From contig NW_025776238.1 of the NCBI RefSeq assembly GCF_021130785.1, forward strand, positions 186,001 through 250,000: a stretch of 64,000 bases of DNA. The letters run 5' to 3'. Shown here piece after piece: positions 13,652 through 25,140 of the stretch. Below the pieces are notes generated by a model. The model was given only the letters and a program-made list of their open reading frames with translations. It had not been told where the DNA came from and searched no databases. Position numbers and translations under genes: made by a program. The stretch is from Homalodisca vitripennis. Lineage: Eukaryota; Arthropoda; Insecta; Hemiptera; Cicadellidae. Within the stretch, counting starts at the first letter, position 1. Each line of letters starts with the position of its first letter.

Positions 13652-14639
13652 AAAACTGTCCCGGCGGAGTATGAAAACATACTGCGAAAATCAGTGACCT
13701 TTACGGCTTCCTCTCGCGATTTAAAAGTGAAGCCAATGTCGTACAATTCTGTAAGATGCGTCAAATTAAAGCTCTTAATATTGGCAATCTATTGGTTACA
13801 TTTTTAAATATTCAAAAATTTCGAAATAATTTTGATTATTGTTTAACTTTACATAGCGTTTACAATGACAAGAAAAAAGTAGTAAGCTAGGATTTTTTTT
13901 ATTTTTTGGTCAGACAAAATTTGTCAGCGAGAAAGTTGTGTGAAAATATATGAATATTTTTTTTGTAATTTAACATTTTTTTATTGGAAGTTTAGTTTAG
14001 CCTGTAGTAGCGTATGAAGTGATGAGTGAACGTTTCTGCCGGAACTGTAGTTGGCGCATTGGCTCACTGATACCGTATTAACTCAATATATTAGATTATT
14101 GTGCAATAAAAATACCTTTACGAAAGAACCAAGTTAATTTAACTAATTTATTAGTTTTAAAAATATTGTGGGTTTAATTGTTATTGCAATTATATACTTT
14201 ATCCGTAGCAATAACTGTATTATTTACAACGGTGTTCAACTCACTGTTGTTCACACTCGGTGTTTACCCACTTGTATTCTATGTTTATTAATATTTAACC
14301 TCTTCATCATGAAATGAGTATTATTACGGTATAAGATTTATCTTACTAGCGTGGTAAAATAGATTTCTAGTTATTTGATAATATTTTTTCGTGGATTTTA
14401 AAATTGGAAAATTAAAAGAATGTTATAATAATTTTAGATTTTATGAAATATGTTCATTTATTGTTTTTTTTTAAGATATTGTTAAGATAATTGTATATTA
14501 ATTATTTTTTCAACCACTTTGTATTTGTATTTTGTTCATGATTTGTTTAACCCATCATATGTAACTAATAAATAAAACATAAAAAATTTCATATAATTTT
14601 TGCATATAGTTTTCATTACTCTCAACTTAATAGTTCCGT

Positions 14640-14881
14640 TTTCACTTCTATCGGCAGTCCCACGACTGCTACTTTTTTATTGTTTTTGTTTTTTCGTTGA
14701 TTATTTGTTAACTTATATTTATTACTAATTCGCTGTTTTTTTATTACTTATTTTAACACTGTTTGTTATTTAATTATATATGTTTACATTATATTAGTGC
14801 TATTAATAATTTATACTCTTTTTAACTTATTACATGTACAAGTGGTGTAATTCCGTTGGAAGAATAAATAAATAAATATAC
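14640..14881 (+). mobile_element. Probable 3' end of a non-LTR retrotransposon (LINE)
   Basis: A T-rich, stop-dense 3'UTR-like segment runs into GTAATTCCGTTGGAAG and then (AATA)n: GAATAAATAAATAAATA at 14863-14880. This layout resembles the 3' terminal segment of Jockey/CR1-type LINEs in insects, which end in short tandem repeats rather than long poly(A). No reverse-transcriptase or endonuclease frame is visible upstream, so the copy would be 5'-truncated. A second similar tail, TAACTAATAAATAAAAC, lies at 14563-14579. Confidence 0.45.
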
Positions 14882-16157
14882 CTTTTAATATGAAAAAATT
14901 TGCTGGAATTTGTTGAATGTTCGAACATTCACTAAACAATATCCAGTTTATAATATTTTTTTAACTAAAATTGTTACAAGAAGTTTTAAATATGAAAACC
15001 TATAGAAATAATAGGTTATGTAACAATTTAAAAGGGGTGGAAGTAGATTCTAATTCCTATACATTAAACCAATAATTAAGAACATAGCACAAGTGAAATA
15101 TAATACAAACATTGTTGTGCTAATGTTAGTTGTTTATATAATTTCATTCGTATTCTGTTACGTACTGTTTAAATATTTTTATCTTGGATAAACTCCCAGT
15201 TAAACCGGAGAGTAAGTAGGCAGTCTGTTTGGGGACCGTATTAAGCATTGTCTTCATATAGGTAATAATCATGAGAAGATAGACTTAGCTCCTGAATCAA
15301 TAAGTTCCAATCAAGAGTTTCAAGTTACAACACAAGTTAGAAGAAGTAACTTTCTAGCCCATTGGGTTGAAAACTTGGAGACAGAAATTTAACCCCAGTC
15401 TCAGTGAACACGATAGACGTGAGTTTGTGACACAATTTACCAAAATGTACCTAAGTTAGTGTGATATGGCAAATAATATAGGTGTGTAATTGCTTCTTGG
15501 ATGTATATGTGTGATAAATATCATATGATTTAGTCCAATATTTAAATATTCTAGTCCTCAATAAAGTACTATGTTCCCGCATTTCTCGTAACAAATAAGT
15601 TTAAGAAAGGAAAGGCTCAGTAATATAGGTTGATCCGAAATTCCGAAATATTTTTGTAGCCACTTTATTATGGCTACGTTCTTTCACACACGTGAATTGT
15701 TATAATTCCTATAAGTTTTTATTTCAAAACTATCTTGGAGTAATTGGTTGAATACAATTTGAGATTTGTACTATTTATCAAGACTTTAATATTTGGAATA
15801 TTTTGAGTATATTGAGAATTCAATTATTACCTTAAAGCCAAAATTCAGAAAAAAGCGTGTTAAGGGATATAATATTTTAGCCGTGCCTCAGTAATGATAA
15901 TAACTCAATATCACATCTCAAGAGTAAATTGAGCTTTAAATTTTGAATGTAAATGAATGAAATCTCTATATAAGCAACACAGTATTTAATTACATACATG
16001 TCATTCCATTGGATATGCCTAAACGTTAAAGTAGCCTGCCTATCCACAGAGTATCTCAAGAACGTTTAATGTGTCGACTTTTAATTTTGTAGGAAACTTA
16101 ACTTATACATAGTCAAAAATGATGTTACATGCTGTATCTATCACAAAAAACGGTATA
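14882..16157. other. AT-rich non-coding stretch
   Basis: No coding frame of interest and no element ends recognised. The 60-codon minus-strand frame at 15877-16059 has no recognisable motif. Confidence 0.5.
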
Positions 16158-17940
16158 CAGGGTGTCCAGCAACCATTCGAACAAACTTTGCCACATTGTT
16201 CAGCAGGCCAAAACTAACAACTAATGCAATATAACAGGTGCCCTATTTCGCTTCGTTTAGCGTCTGTCTGTCTGTATGTGTTTTTTGGGGGAAAAAATAC
16301 TACTCAAAAACCACTTAAGATACAGAATTCAAACTTAACAGTTATGTTAACCTAGTGTTGGCCCTTTTCAGTGAAAAATTTAAAACAAATATCTCATTGC
16401 ATATCAAAATGGCGGCCGTTCAAAATTTTTAAATTGTATTAGCTTTGAAACGGCTACTTTGACATCAAATTCACCAGGATAACTTATTTTAGCGTATTTT
16501 ATTACCAATTTAAAAATTTTTGTTTCAATAATATTGAATAAAAATAGCTGAGTTACAGCACCAAACGTAAAAAACAGGTTAAATCCATGCATTGCAAGTA
16601 CATACAACAATGTAGTGGATTTTTACGAATAAACTTTTTAAGGTTCTTTATTAAAATATTGAACAATATTATAACCTGAAATTTAATATTTATTCTTTAA
16701 ATTTGGTTTAAGGTAAATTTAAAAAAGTTCTTAACTAATTGTGCATCCTGGTTTTTAAATCTTAAAAAAAAATGTTAATAGGGCTACGTTATGGTTGGGT
16801 ATAGGGTTTTCTTACATTGCAATTGTGTGAAACAGCGTAATTAATTCAATGTGTTTGAAAAATTTTATTAAACATGATATTTTTTATTAAGAAATAAATG
16901 ATTACATTACTGTAAAACTTTTATAATCGTTGCTCAAAGTGGCGTCCTTGTAACTCGTTGCAGATTCTGAAGCGTCGTATGCACGATTCTCTCACCCATT
17001 CAAAAGGATTACTGTCTTGAATAACTGCAGCAGTCTCAACAACTCTAGCTACTAGATCCATTTCATTCTGTATGGGAGTGGTATACACTAATTGCTTCAT
17101 GTGTTCCTACAAGTAAAAATCAATGGGTGTGAGGTCAGGTGACCGTGGAGGCCAAAGGACGGGACCTCCACGTCCAATCCAACGATCTCCATACAGTTCA
17201 TTCAAATGTTGTCTAGCAATCAGGGAAAAGTGAGCCGGTGCTCCATCGTGTTGGAACCACATTCTTTGCCTAGTTTCAATAGGAACATGTTCCAACAGCT
17301 CAGGTAAGATTTCCCTCAAAAAAAACTTCATAAGTAGGTCCGTTCAGTCTGTTTGGTATAATGTGTGGCCCAATCAAATATCCGTCTACTATTCCACCCC
17401 AGATAAAATGGCTGTTTCGGCTATTAAATATGCCATCTCGAGTAAATGACGCTTCGTCAGTAAAGAGAACATACCTTAAAAAATCGGGTTCATCAACTAA
17501 TTTGTGAAGGAACCAACGAGAGCAGTCTACTCTAAGAGGAAAATCTGCAGGTTCTAAGGCTTGTACTTTCTGATATCTGTAAGGGCACAAAAGTTCTTCA
17601 TTTAACACTTTCCACACAGAACTTTTGCATTCATCCAAATTATGAGCAATAGCGCGAACGCTGGTGGAGGGGTTTTCTTCTACGAATAATAAAACCTCTT
17701 CTTCAAAATCAACAGTCCGTACGGATTTTACCCGTTCTACAACATTATTTTTCAAATGTCCAGTTTCCCTAAGACGAATATGAACGGCACTGAATACGCT
17801 ATGACCTGGGTGCAGCCTATCTGGAAAGCGCTCTCTGTACAATCTGCTAGCTAATCTGGCATTGCCTCCAGCAAGTCCGTACACAAAGTGAATATCAGCA
17901 TACTCTTCAAAAGAAAAACGGTTCATATCGTACAAGAAAC
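16158..17940 (-). mobile_element. Tc1/mariner-superfamily DNA transposon, one end recognisable
   Basis: The element carries the transposase pseudogene at 16921-17926. On the side beyond the transposase C-terminus, CAGGGTGTCCAGCAACCATT begins at 16158 directly after a TA dinucleotide, as expected for a Tc1/mariner terminus inserted at TA. The 760 bases between this end and the stop codon are non-coding. No matching GGACACCCTG was found within 1 kb upstream of the transposase start, so the other end is either lost or too diverged to see. A similar opening (GGGTGTCC...AAC...GACAA...CACATTATTGTTCA) occurs at 33459, suggesting a related fragment there. Confidence 0.7.
16921..17926 (-). pseudogene. 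Transposase, Tc1/mariner superfamily (DUF4817-type N-terminus, DDE_3-type catalytic domain), inactivated
   Basis: This is a remnant of a cut-and-paste transposase, equivalent to about 334 residues and therefore near full length for the family. The N-terminus shows the arthropod DUF4817/HTH signature (FSFEEYADIHFVYGLAGGNA, about residues 4-23, then RLYRERFPDR). The catalytic core follows: FTDEASF gives the first Asp (about 157), QHDGAPAHF the second (about 227), and WPPRSPDLTPIDFYL the third (about 269). The last two have 41 residues between them, a DD41D-like spacing. The C-terminal tail ends RHFEQRL. The start is the ATG at 17926-17924; a TTG three codons upstream also keeps the frame open. 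There are two breaks. A run of eight A on the plus strand (17318-17325) is one base too long and shifts the frame after about residue 202. TAG at 17107-17109 replaces the Trp expected after FYL in this family. The frameshift could be a sequencing error, but the nonsense codon makes inactivity likely. Confidence 0.93.
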
Positions 17941-20900
17941 AAAGTAATAAAAGAAATTTAAATTAACAGGAAAAACTAACAGGAATTACAAAGAAGAACA
18001 GAACATTCAAACAGTGACAATCACGTTCAAAACATAGACTTGCTCAACAATGTCTTGATAGTTTGTTTATTAGTTTTTCTTCATTTAAAACACCTGATTT
18101 GGTTGCTGATTGTTGGTCAGCTGTTTTCATGTAATATTATGCTATTGTTTTTTTAAGAGCATTGTGAATAGTTTGTTTCTTTTTTATTTGTGTGTGTGTA
18201 ACACGTTGATTACTGTAAATGGAACAAAAATGATAGTAATATTTTTTTTAGGTTATAATAATTGTTCAGTATTTTAATAATATGGCCAAATATACACATT
18301 TCACTTTTATAACTTTACTATTGCATTTTATTTTTTTTGTATTTATAGAAATTTTAAGAAATCCCGTGTTCTTTATTAAAAAGCGTAACGACATAATTTG
18401 TAGAGTCGGGTACTGGTTTTAATACTAGAATATTTTATCACCACACAAGTCTTCTTTATTATTAACAATTCATTCCTTTAATATCATCAAATAGTTATTA
18501 ATCACATGATCGCATTGTGTTTGAACACGGATTATTATATTTTTAATTGAGTACAAAAATAACATTAACTTTTCAAATCAATGTACAGATAATTTGAGTA
18601 TTTTTAGGTATGAAAACGTTGAAAGAAACATTTCAATTTCCATGAATAAGTTTTAAATTTTCATGTTTTTAAAAACAAATTTTTTCTAATATTATTGATA
18701 AGAAGTGTAATTTTAATATATAATATTATAAATAGTAGTGTATAATTTAGTTATAATGTTTATATAGACTATTGTGTTACAGTTTTCATGTTAAATATTA
18801 TAAACAAACTTGTGTCTTATATGTGTTACTATTCCTTTTATAACGTACAACTCACTTTTTTTACTGTGGAATTTTTAAAGGAAAATTCGAGAAATCTCAT
18901 TTTAAGAATATTATAGGACTTGAAAGAATTATGATTGTCATGATAATTGGTTTTGATCTAATTATCTCAAAAATCCTTGCGGGTCGTTGTGTATATTACA
19001 GCAGAATATGCTAAATATCTAAAAAACCTATATGACATTGGAGGGACACTGCTTAGTGGCCAACATAATTATCGAACCTTTTTTACTAATGAAATAATTT
19101 TTTTCCGGGTAATTCTGGAAAATACCTCACTGTGCGGTGACACCTCTCACACAATAAACAGTTCGGAGTAAACATGAGACCGAAGCTAGTCACCTTTCTC
19201 TCTGACACATAATAAGCTATTTACTCTCTCATTCTACTGTTTTCGGTCATTATTATCGTTTGTGTATCGATCATAGTAGTTAGTGTTGGGCTAAACGACT
19301 ATTCGACTACATGTTTATTAGACTAGTGCACATAACAGTCGATTAGTCGGTTGATAAGACTAGTCGTAGTTGAACCACTAGTTGTTAGTAATATTTCGAA
19401 TTCCGTTTTCAATGTATTGTAGCGGTTTGCTAGAGCTTATATTCGAAAAATCGACGACTAGTAAATTTATTCAACTGACGGCTTGTTATTTATACATTAA
19501 AGTAAAGAGTAAACTTGTTCATTTGCTAGTAATAATACCCTTCAGATATCACAACAGTGGACCTAAATTAATCGACTTATTTAATCAGTATAGATTTTGT
19601 ATTTTCTTTTTCTACGTACCAAAGATTATCACTCAATAATATTAAAAGTATAAATTAGGTATTTTAACGAAAGTGTTATGTTTAGTAACACCGTAATTGT
19701 TTTTTACAATATTAAAATTATTACAAAATCCTTTTGTACTCTATAGTAGCCTACATCATTGGTTTGAATTATATTATTTGTATTTCTTATTAGAATAATA
19801 TATTTTATTAACATTTTTTGAGATAAGTCTACCCCTTCTATCATTTGCTACTTGTTCGGCTACTTGAAAAAATCTTTTAGAAGAAACCGGCATGGCTAGC
19901 AAGCACTCATACATTTTCGTAAGTAATAAGAATCTGAAATAACATCTTTTTAATTTTTTCATCACTTGTAGTAGTGACGTTTACAGTGATTATTTTACTA
20001 TTTTGGTGTACTTGTCACGTATGGTTATTATCAATTTGCAGAGCTGTAGTTATGGCTTCCCATTTATTAAAAATTATTAAATTATGAGTGTACTTCTCAC
20101 GTTTAGGTAATTAAGTGATTTCACATAACGTCAAAAGTACTCAATACGTGTCACGAGCTCTTAAAAACAACTTCTATTGTGTCTCGTACAAATTATTCTT
20201 ATAAACTTATTAATCTTTATTTATTAATTGGTTTATAATCAAAACATGCTATGATACAAACATTAATTAAAAAAAAATACTTAATTCAAAATAAAAGTTA
20301 AAGCAACAAAAAGTATAACACTTTTTGAAAGCAACTCTATAGAGAAATATTTAACAAGTATAGAGTGAGGTTGAAGTGGAAGAGCGCAAACAGATAAATG
20401 GAAATATAATCTGTTCAGTATTTGTAGCTACACGTTTCGAATATCCCTATACAACGCATGATATGAATCAATTTCAGGTAATAACGTTTCTTTCATCAAG
20501 TTGTGATATTTGTAATAGATATTACTCCAAAAATATTTGTATATAATACGTGAAATATTGTAGAAATCGTTTTAATGTGCTACATTATTAAAGGTAATAG
20601 CTACATATACAACTAGATGTCACAACTATATTGGAGAATAAAGCGTACCAATTTATAGCACATTAATGACGACGTAAACAAACTTAAGTGGTCTGAATCT
20701 GAAAAAGAATACTTTGGAGGCAGAGTTCAAAGGAAAGAGGAATAGTGAGTGAGTGAGTGAGTGGATGAGTTGGGATATAGAGAGGGTGATATAGGATGGA
20801 GGGGAGAGAATGTTCCTCATAAATTGTTTTTGAGAAAATGTTCACTTGAAATGATAACATACACATTTTGGGCTCTATCTTGCTGGGATATTGCTGTTTT

Positions 20901-23069
20901 ATTCATTAACAAATAACCTTGTTTGTCTTTAAATTTGTTATTTTCGTATTTTGAACATCTTCTGTTGTCTGGCATGGAAATACAAGGATTGATTTATTGT
21001 AACTTATGTTAGGGAACTTGCCCTTTATGTCATCACCCGTTATCTAATAGACATTTTTTTATTTTTATCAAATTTATTTGCTTTTTTGTCTTACTTCAAA
21101 AGGCCTGTATGACTGACTGGCCAATTACCAATCGTACTTTTACAGATTCTAAATCATTGCAGAGATTAAAGCTGAATATTGTAAGGATGTTCGGCATCAG
21201 CTGGGCTTTAACCGGGACGTCATATCGATAAAACCCCAAAACTAACGTTTCAAGGTAGTTTAAACTAACGGTCCTCCATTTCCGTACCCTACGCCAACAC
21301 ACATATATGTGTGTGTGTGTTATTCTTTTTGTAAATAGATTGTAGTACGAAATACAACCATACCCACATAAATAAGGTTTTAGTCACCACTCACATCTGC
21401 ATAACGCGCCCTCATACTGCAACCGGGGCGGAACCTTGATTTTCGACTTTAAAAACATATTGAACATCGATGATTTGACATGAATGTATGTGTAAAACGG
21501 TCTTTGGTTCGAGTAATTTTTTTGAATTCCCTATTTCGTTTGTACAAAATTTGCCAGTAAGATAAAAAACTTTACGTTTTTTACTGAAAAAATACTTCAG
21601 TACTGACTTATAGCTTTTATTGGTCAATAGGTGATCGAAGTCTCAGTTACCAAGTGTCGCAGTATTTCACATTGTTATATTAAAAAAACACACATTCTTA
21701 ATGAGTGCTTAAGATACAAAACACTATTGAATTTGAGGAAAGAAATTTTAACCCCTTGGTTAGCTCACCATTAACTGTATACTTTAGTGTGTAATTGCTT
21801 TTAAAATAGATAACTTTTACAGTTTATGCGTTTGACAAGTTAATATTTAGCCTTGTAACGTAAATTTTGAAATATAACATAATCTTAAAAAAAAAAAAAA
21901 AAAATAAGATGTACACCAAACACTATACTGTTGTATACTTTAAACACTATACAGTAATTCAAAAGTAAACATGAAAAGTAATGTTTAATGTTTGAATTAG
22001 TAAAACAGGGAGACGAATTAAGTGAAAGTTGCATAGTTGATGTGGTGTAGCCTAATAACTTTTCAACAGGTATGATCGGTTAATTAGGTTTCTTATCGCA
22101 TCGTTGATAGTCATTACTATTAGTATAATTAGAAAATATTATTTTTAATTTTTTAAACGAAACATTGTAACTATATTAGAATGGTCTCATATTATTTACT
22201 GATATCAGGAACTAGTATTAGCATAAATTATTATTACACCTGACACTAATTGTAAACCAGTATACTGTGTTAAATGTTCTGCCACATCAATTAGTTGAAA
22301 TGGACATTCAGGTTTCCATGTTTTAATAGGTTTTTAATATATTGCTTATTTTACTAATAATAATAAAGATTAAAAATAAAGATAAACTGATTTAAATTCT
22401 TATACTAATATAAAGAAACATTAGTAAGAAATATGATTTTAATTAGACAAAGTTGGGGTTACTAGAAGCGAACACTAAAACTTTTTTTAGGTGAAGCCAT
22501 CCATATTTTATCACACAAATGTATTAGACAAATAGTTCTATGTTTCGTAAGCTACCAAAAGAAACTTTCAGATTTAGAACTTTGCATCAGAATAAGTGAT
22601 ACTTTCGATAGTCGAATAACTGACAGGTTCTATGTATTTGTTGGTGTGTTCAACGAATAATACAATAAAAAGCATTGGTGTATGTGTTTATGTATGTATG
22701 AAATTATGAATCATAAGTGCAGGTATTTAATCGTCCTTGTCTGCCATTTAGTTTATGGCTTCATTTAATTTATAAGACCATTTTCTAAAAAGAAAAATTA
22801 AACAAAGAAAATTTCCTTTTTAATTATTTCAAATACCCATGTTAAATTATAAAATTGCCTAATTTATCAGATAATGAATTATATTGTATTAAAAATATGG
22901 ATCTGCCTTAAAATATTAAGTTTCATTGGGTTATTTACGTTGTATTTGGAGTTACCTTTTATTTTGTCAAATTAAAATTAGTTTTAATTGTTACAAATAA
23001 AAAAATAAAATTAGTACAAATACCTCCTAAATCCCCCCATTGTCGTTAAAATAAATATATATTTAGTTT
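17941..23069. other. AT-rich non-coding stretch with small simple repeats
   Basis: No supported gene. Contents noted: a CGACTA/ACTAGT-rich patch after GTGTTGGGCTAAACGACTAT (19282-19400), which resembles a hAT-type terminus but has no partner seen; (GAGT)n at 20744-20764; a 19-base poly(A) run at 21886-21904; a TTTCAG|GTAATAA site at 20471-20483; and GTGTGTGTG at 21309. The 71-codon frame at 21412-21627 and the other short frames lack motifs. Confidence 0.5.
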
Positions 23070-24018
23070 GCTGCGTGCCATGGTTGAAAGGAATGTGATT
23101 TGAAATTCTGATGTGAACTGAGAAGCTTCCTATTCAACACTGAGATATCAAATGTCGGTGGTGGTTTAAAAGTTTTAATCTCAGCATTCAATCCTCTTTC
23201 ATTGTTCCCACTAACAGGAACGAGACTCGTGCCGATATTCTAAATAAAGGTAGGTTCCTAGCATTTGTGAAGTAGGATATAGTCATCGGAAGAAAACTCA
23301 TATGAGTAATTCATTCTGTCTTGTGTTTCCTCATGATTCAAAGGGCAACATTATCTGGAACTCTAAGGTAAACTATGAAACTTCCTACAACTCCTAGATA
23401 ACATATGGTTATTTTTAAAATTGAAATGTCTACACTCAATCCTGCCTCATTGCTCCAACATAAATTCCACATTGCCTCAAAGCAGGACTTTACTATGTAG
23501 AACGATATGTTCCTTAGCATATGAGAGATAAGTTATCGCCATTTACAAAAAAAAAAAAAAACTACATCTCGATATCTTATTCCACCTTGTTACTCCGTGT
23601 AATATTTCATTTACAGTACTCCTAGAGGAGCATTTCCATATAATGCCCTAATGTTTAGTAGGAAGGATCTCACACGAACTCAGATGTAACTTATAACGAT
23701 AGGGAAAATTCCCATATCCACACTCAATTCTGGCTCGCCCACTAAAAGACTGAATTCGACATAGCCTCCAATAGGAACGTCACTAGGATCTTTACCATTG
23801 TTAATGGTATGTTCCTTAGCCTCTGTGATGTAAGTTGAGGGAATTGGAATAAAACACATATCAGCATCTTATACTGTTATGTTGCTCCATGTCAAGTACT
23901 TCTATAGGAGCGTTTTATGGAACCCTGATATTGGCTAGGAAACTTTTTACAAAAACTATGAGGTAACATATAGTGATTTGGGAAATTTCAAACTCCGCAA
24001 TCAACCCTGTCCCGTTTC
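23070..24018. repeat. Degenerate tandem array, roughly 280-bp units
   Basis: The same ordered landmarks return several times. A segment like CACTCAATCCTGCCTCATTG occurs near 23185, 23433, 23722 and 23996. A segment like ATGTTCCTTAGC...GATAAGTTA occurs near 23252, 23508 and 23808. A segment like CTCCTAGAGGAGC occurs near 23620 and 23908. Spacing is about 250-300 bp and the copies are clearly diverged, so this is an old array. A 14-base poly(A) interrupts the middle copy. The minus-strand frame at 23338-23520 lies within one unit and does not persist in the others. Confidence 0.75.
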
Positions 24019-24423
24019 TTAAGGACTGCTTTCATATATTGCCTGCAATCGGGCGTCATTCAGAAGCCAGAAAAGAAAAGTAAAATTTCTCAGTAATTCT
24101 GAGGCAAGCCGTAGTAATTTTACCACCTCTTTGCAAATTGTTATTGATGGTATCACCATATGATTGTATATGTAACATTTCCAAAGTGATTTCCTGAGGA
24201 GATACATGTCCAATCGATAAAAATCCTTATTTATAGAACAATCTTCATCCAGATCACTAATTTTGTAAAATAGATCGTTGCACATAAAAAAGGAACACAG
24301 AAACCGATCGAATGTTATAACCTCCTCCTTTTTAGAGTCAGTAAAATAAACATCAAATTCACTTTCAAGGCAATAAGCTACAGCAAATGTATATTCCTCT
24401 TTAATCAAGGCATCATAAGTCAT
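24019..24423 (-). CDS. Unassigned 134-codon open frame
   Basis: An ATG-initiated frame of 134 codons ends at a TGA at the edge of the degenerate tandem array. It is the longest non-repetitive ATG frame outside the transposase and is unusual for DNA this AT-rich. The composition is mixed and plausible for a protein: acidic residues in the first half (DSKKEEVITF, DLDEDCSI) and a leucine-rich second half (KLLRLASELLRNF). I recognise no domain. An in-frame TGA sits just upstream of the ATG. No TATA box, splice signal or polyadenylation signal was identified as clearly its own. It could be chance, a decayed exon or a gene fragment. Confidence 0.3.
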   Translation of the reverse strand: MTYDALIKEEYTFAVAYCLESEFDVYFTDSKKEEVITFDRFLCSFFMCNDLFYKISDLDEDCSINKDFYRLDMYLLRKSLWKCYIYNHMVIPSITICKEVVKLLRLASELLRNFTFLFWLLNDARLQAIYESSP

Positions 24424-24530
24424 AACTCAACATGTGTAAATTAAGCCAAAACTGCATAGAATAATACGTCTTATATTCCAATGTCTTTCATTCCTAGAGA
24501 TTTAATTAGGGTCCTACACTAACTTCTTGG

Positions 24531-24768
24531 CAAATGACGCAGTGTAGCGGGTACAACGGTTATCACTTGATAACCAGATCAAGCAACGTCGAGCGTGGCG
24601 GCTGCTTGGATGGGTGACCGCTGAGTGATCCTGTCCTTGCAGTCCGCCTGCCCGGCCGTTGCGTTGGTGGTGGTTCGGAAGTCACCTTTAAGCAGTTGGT
24701 CCCCAGGTGTTAGAGAGAGCTTCTTAGCCCTAACTTCGCCTGGTAAAATAAGGTCTCTACTTTACTTT
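24531..24768 (+). mobile_element. 5S-rRNA-derived SINE (SINE3-like) with target-site duplication
   Basis: The 5' part copies the internal pol III promoter of 5S rRNA. GATCAAGCAACGTCGAGC (from 24577) matches the box A region and CTTGGATGGGTGACCG (24605-24620) matches box C. Their spacing is 25 bases from AAGCAACGTC to TTGGATGGG, as in true 5S genes. The sequence then leaves 5S completely (CTGCCCGGCCGTTGCG..., GTTCGGAAGTCACC..., TTAGCCCTAACTTCGCCTGG) and ends TCTCTACTTTACTTT, which marks a SINE rather than a 5S gene. ACTTCTTGG flanks both sides (24522-24530 and 24769-24777) as a 9-bp target-site duplication. Such SINEs are mobilised in trans by LINE machinery. Confidence 0.9.
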
Positions 24769-24789
24769 ACTTCTTGGAATCGTTTCGTT

Positions 24790-25140
24790 TGTTCGTCTGT
24801 TTGAGCAAAAACTATTAGTAGAATGTAGAGAATTGAAATTTGGTACATGGCTTCCTCTTGCTCCAAGGATGAAAGTTATTTATTTTGGGATTGAAATTTA
24901 AATGGGGTGTATATCTATCTGTACTCCTGCCCGTCTGTGTAATGCTAGAAAGGTCCAAGAGACTTTAAACTTAGAATATAGGATTCTCTACGTCCATTCA
25001 GTAACGCTATTTATTTTGAGGTTAAAATGTAAAAGGGTCCTGGTCGCCTGCCCGTATGTGCGATAAATCTTGAAAGAAAAGGTCCTAGAGGCTTGAAACT
25101 TGGAAATTTATCTTGTTCGAAGAATTAGCTCTGTTAATTT
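24790..25140 (+). repeat. Degenerate tandem repeat, three units of about 120-138 bp
   Basis: Three diverged units share the order CGTCTG(T) ... GAGANTTGAAACTTGG ... TATTTATTTTGNGRTTRAAAT. The CGTCTG/CGTATG landmarks are at 24794, 24932 and 25053. The array starts directly after the target-site duplication of the SINE. The TCTGTCTG/ACTTGAAACTTGG wording resembles a motif family seen elsewhere in the window (32862, 40013). Confidence 0.7.

Noticed and set aside
24577..24620. Functional 5S rRNA gene
   Set aside because: Only the internal promoter region matches; the sequence after box C departs from 5S and target-site duplications show it is a retroposed SINE.
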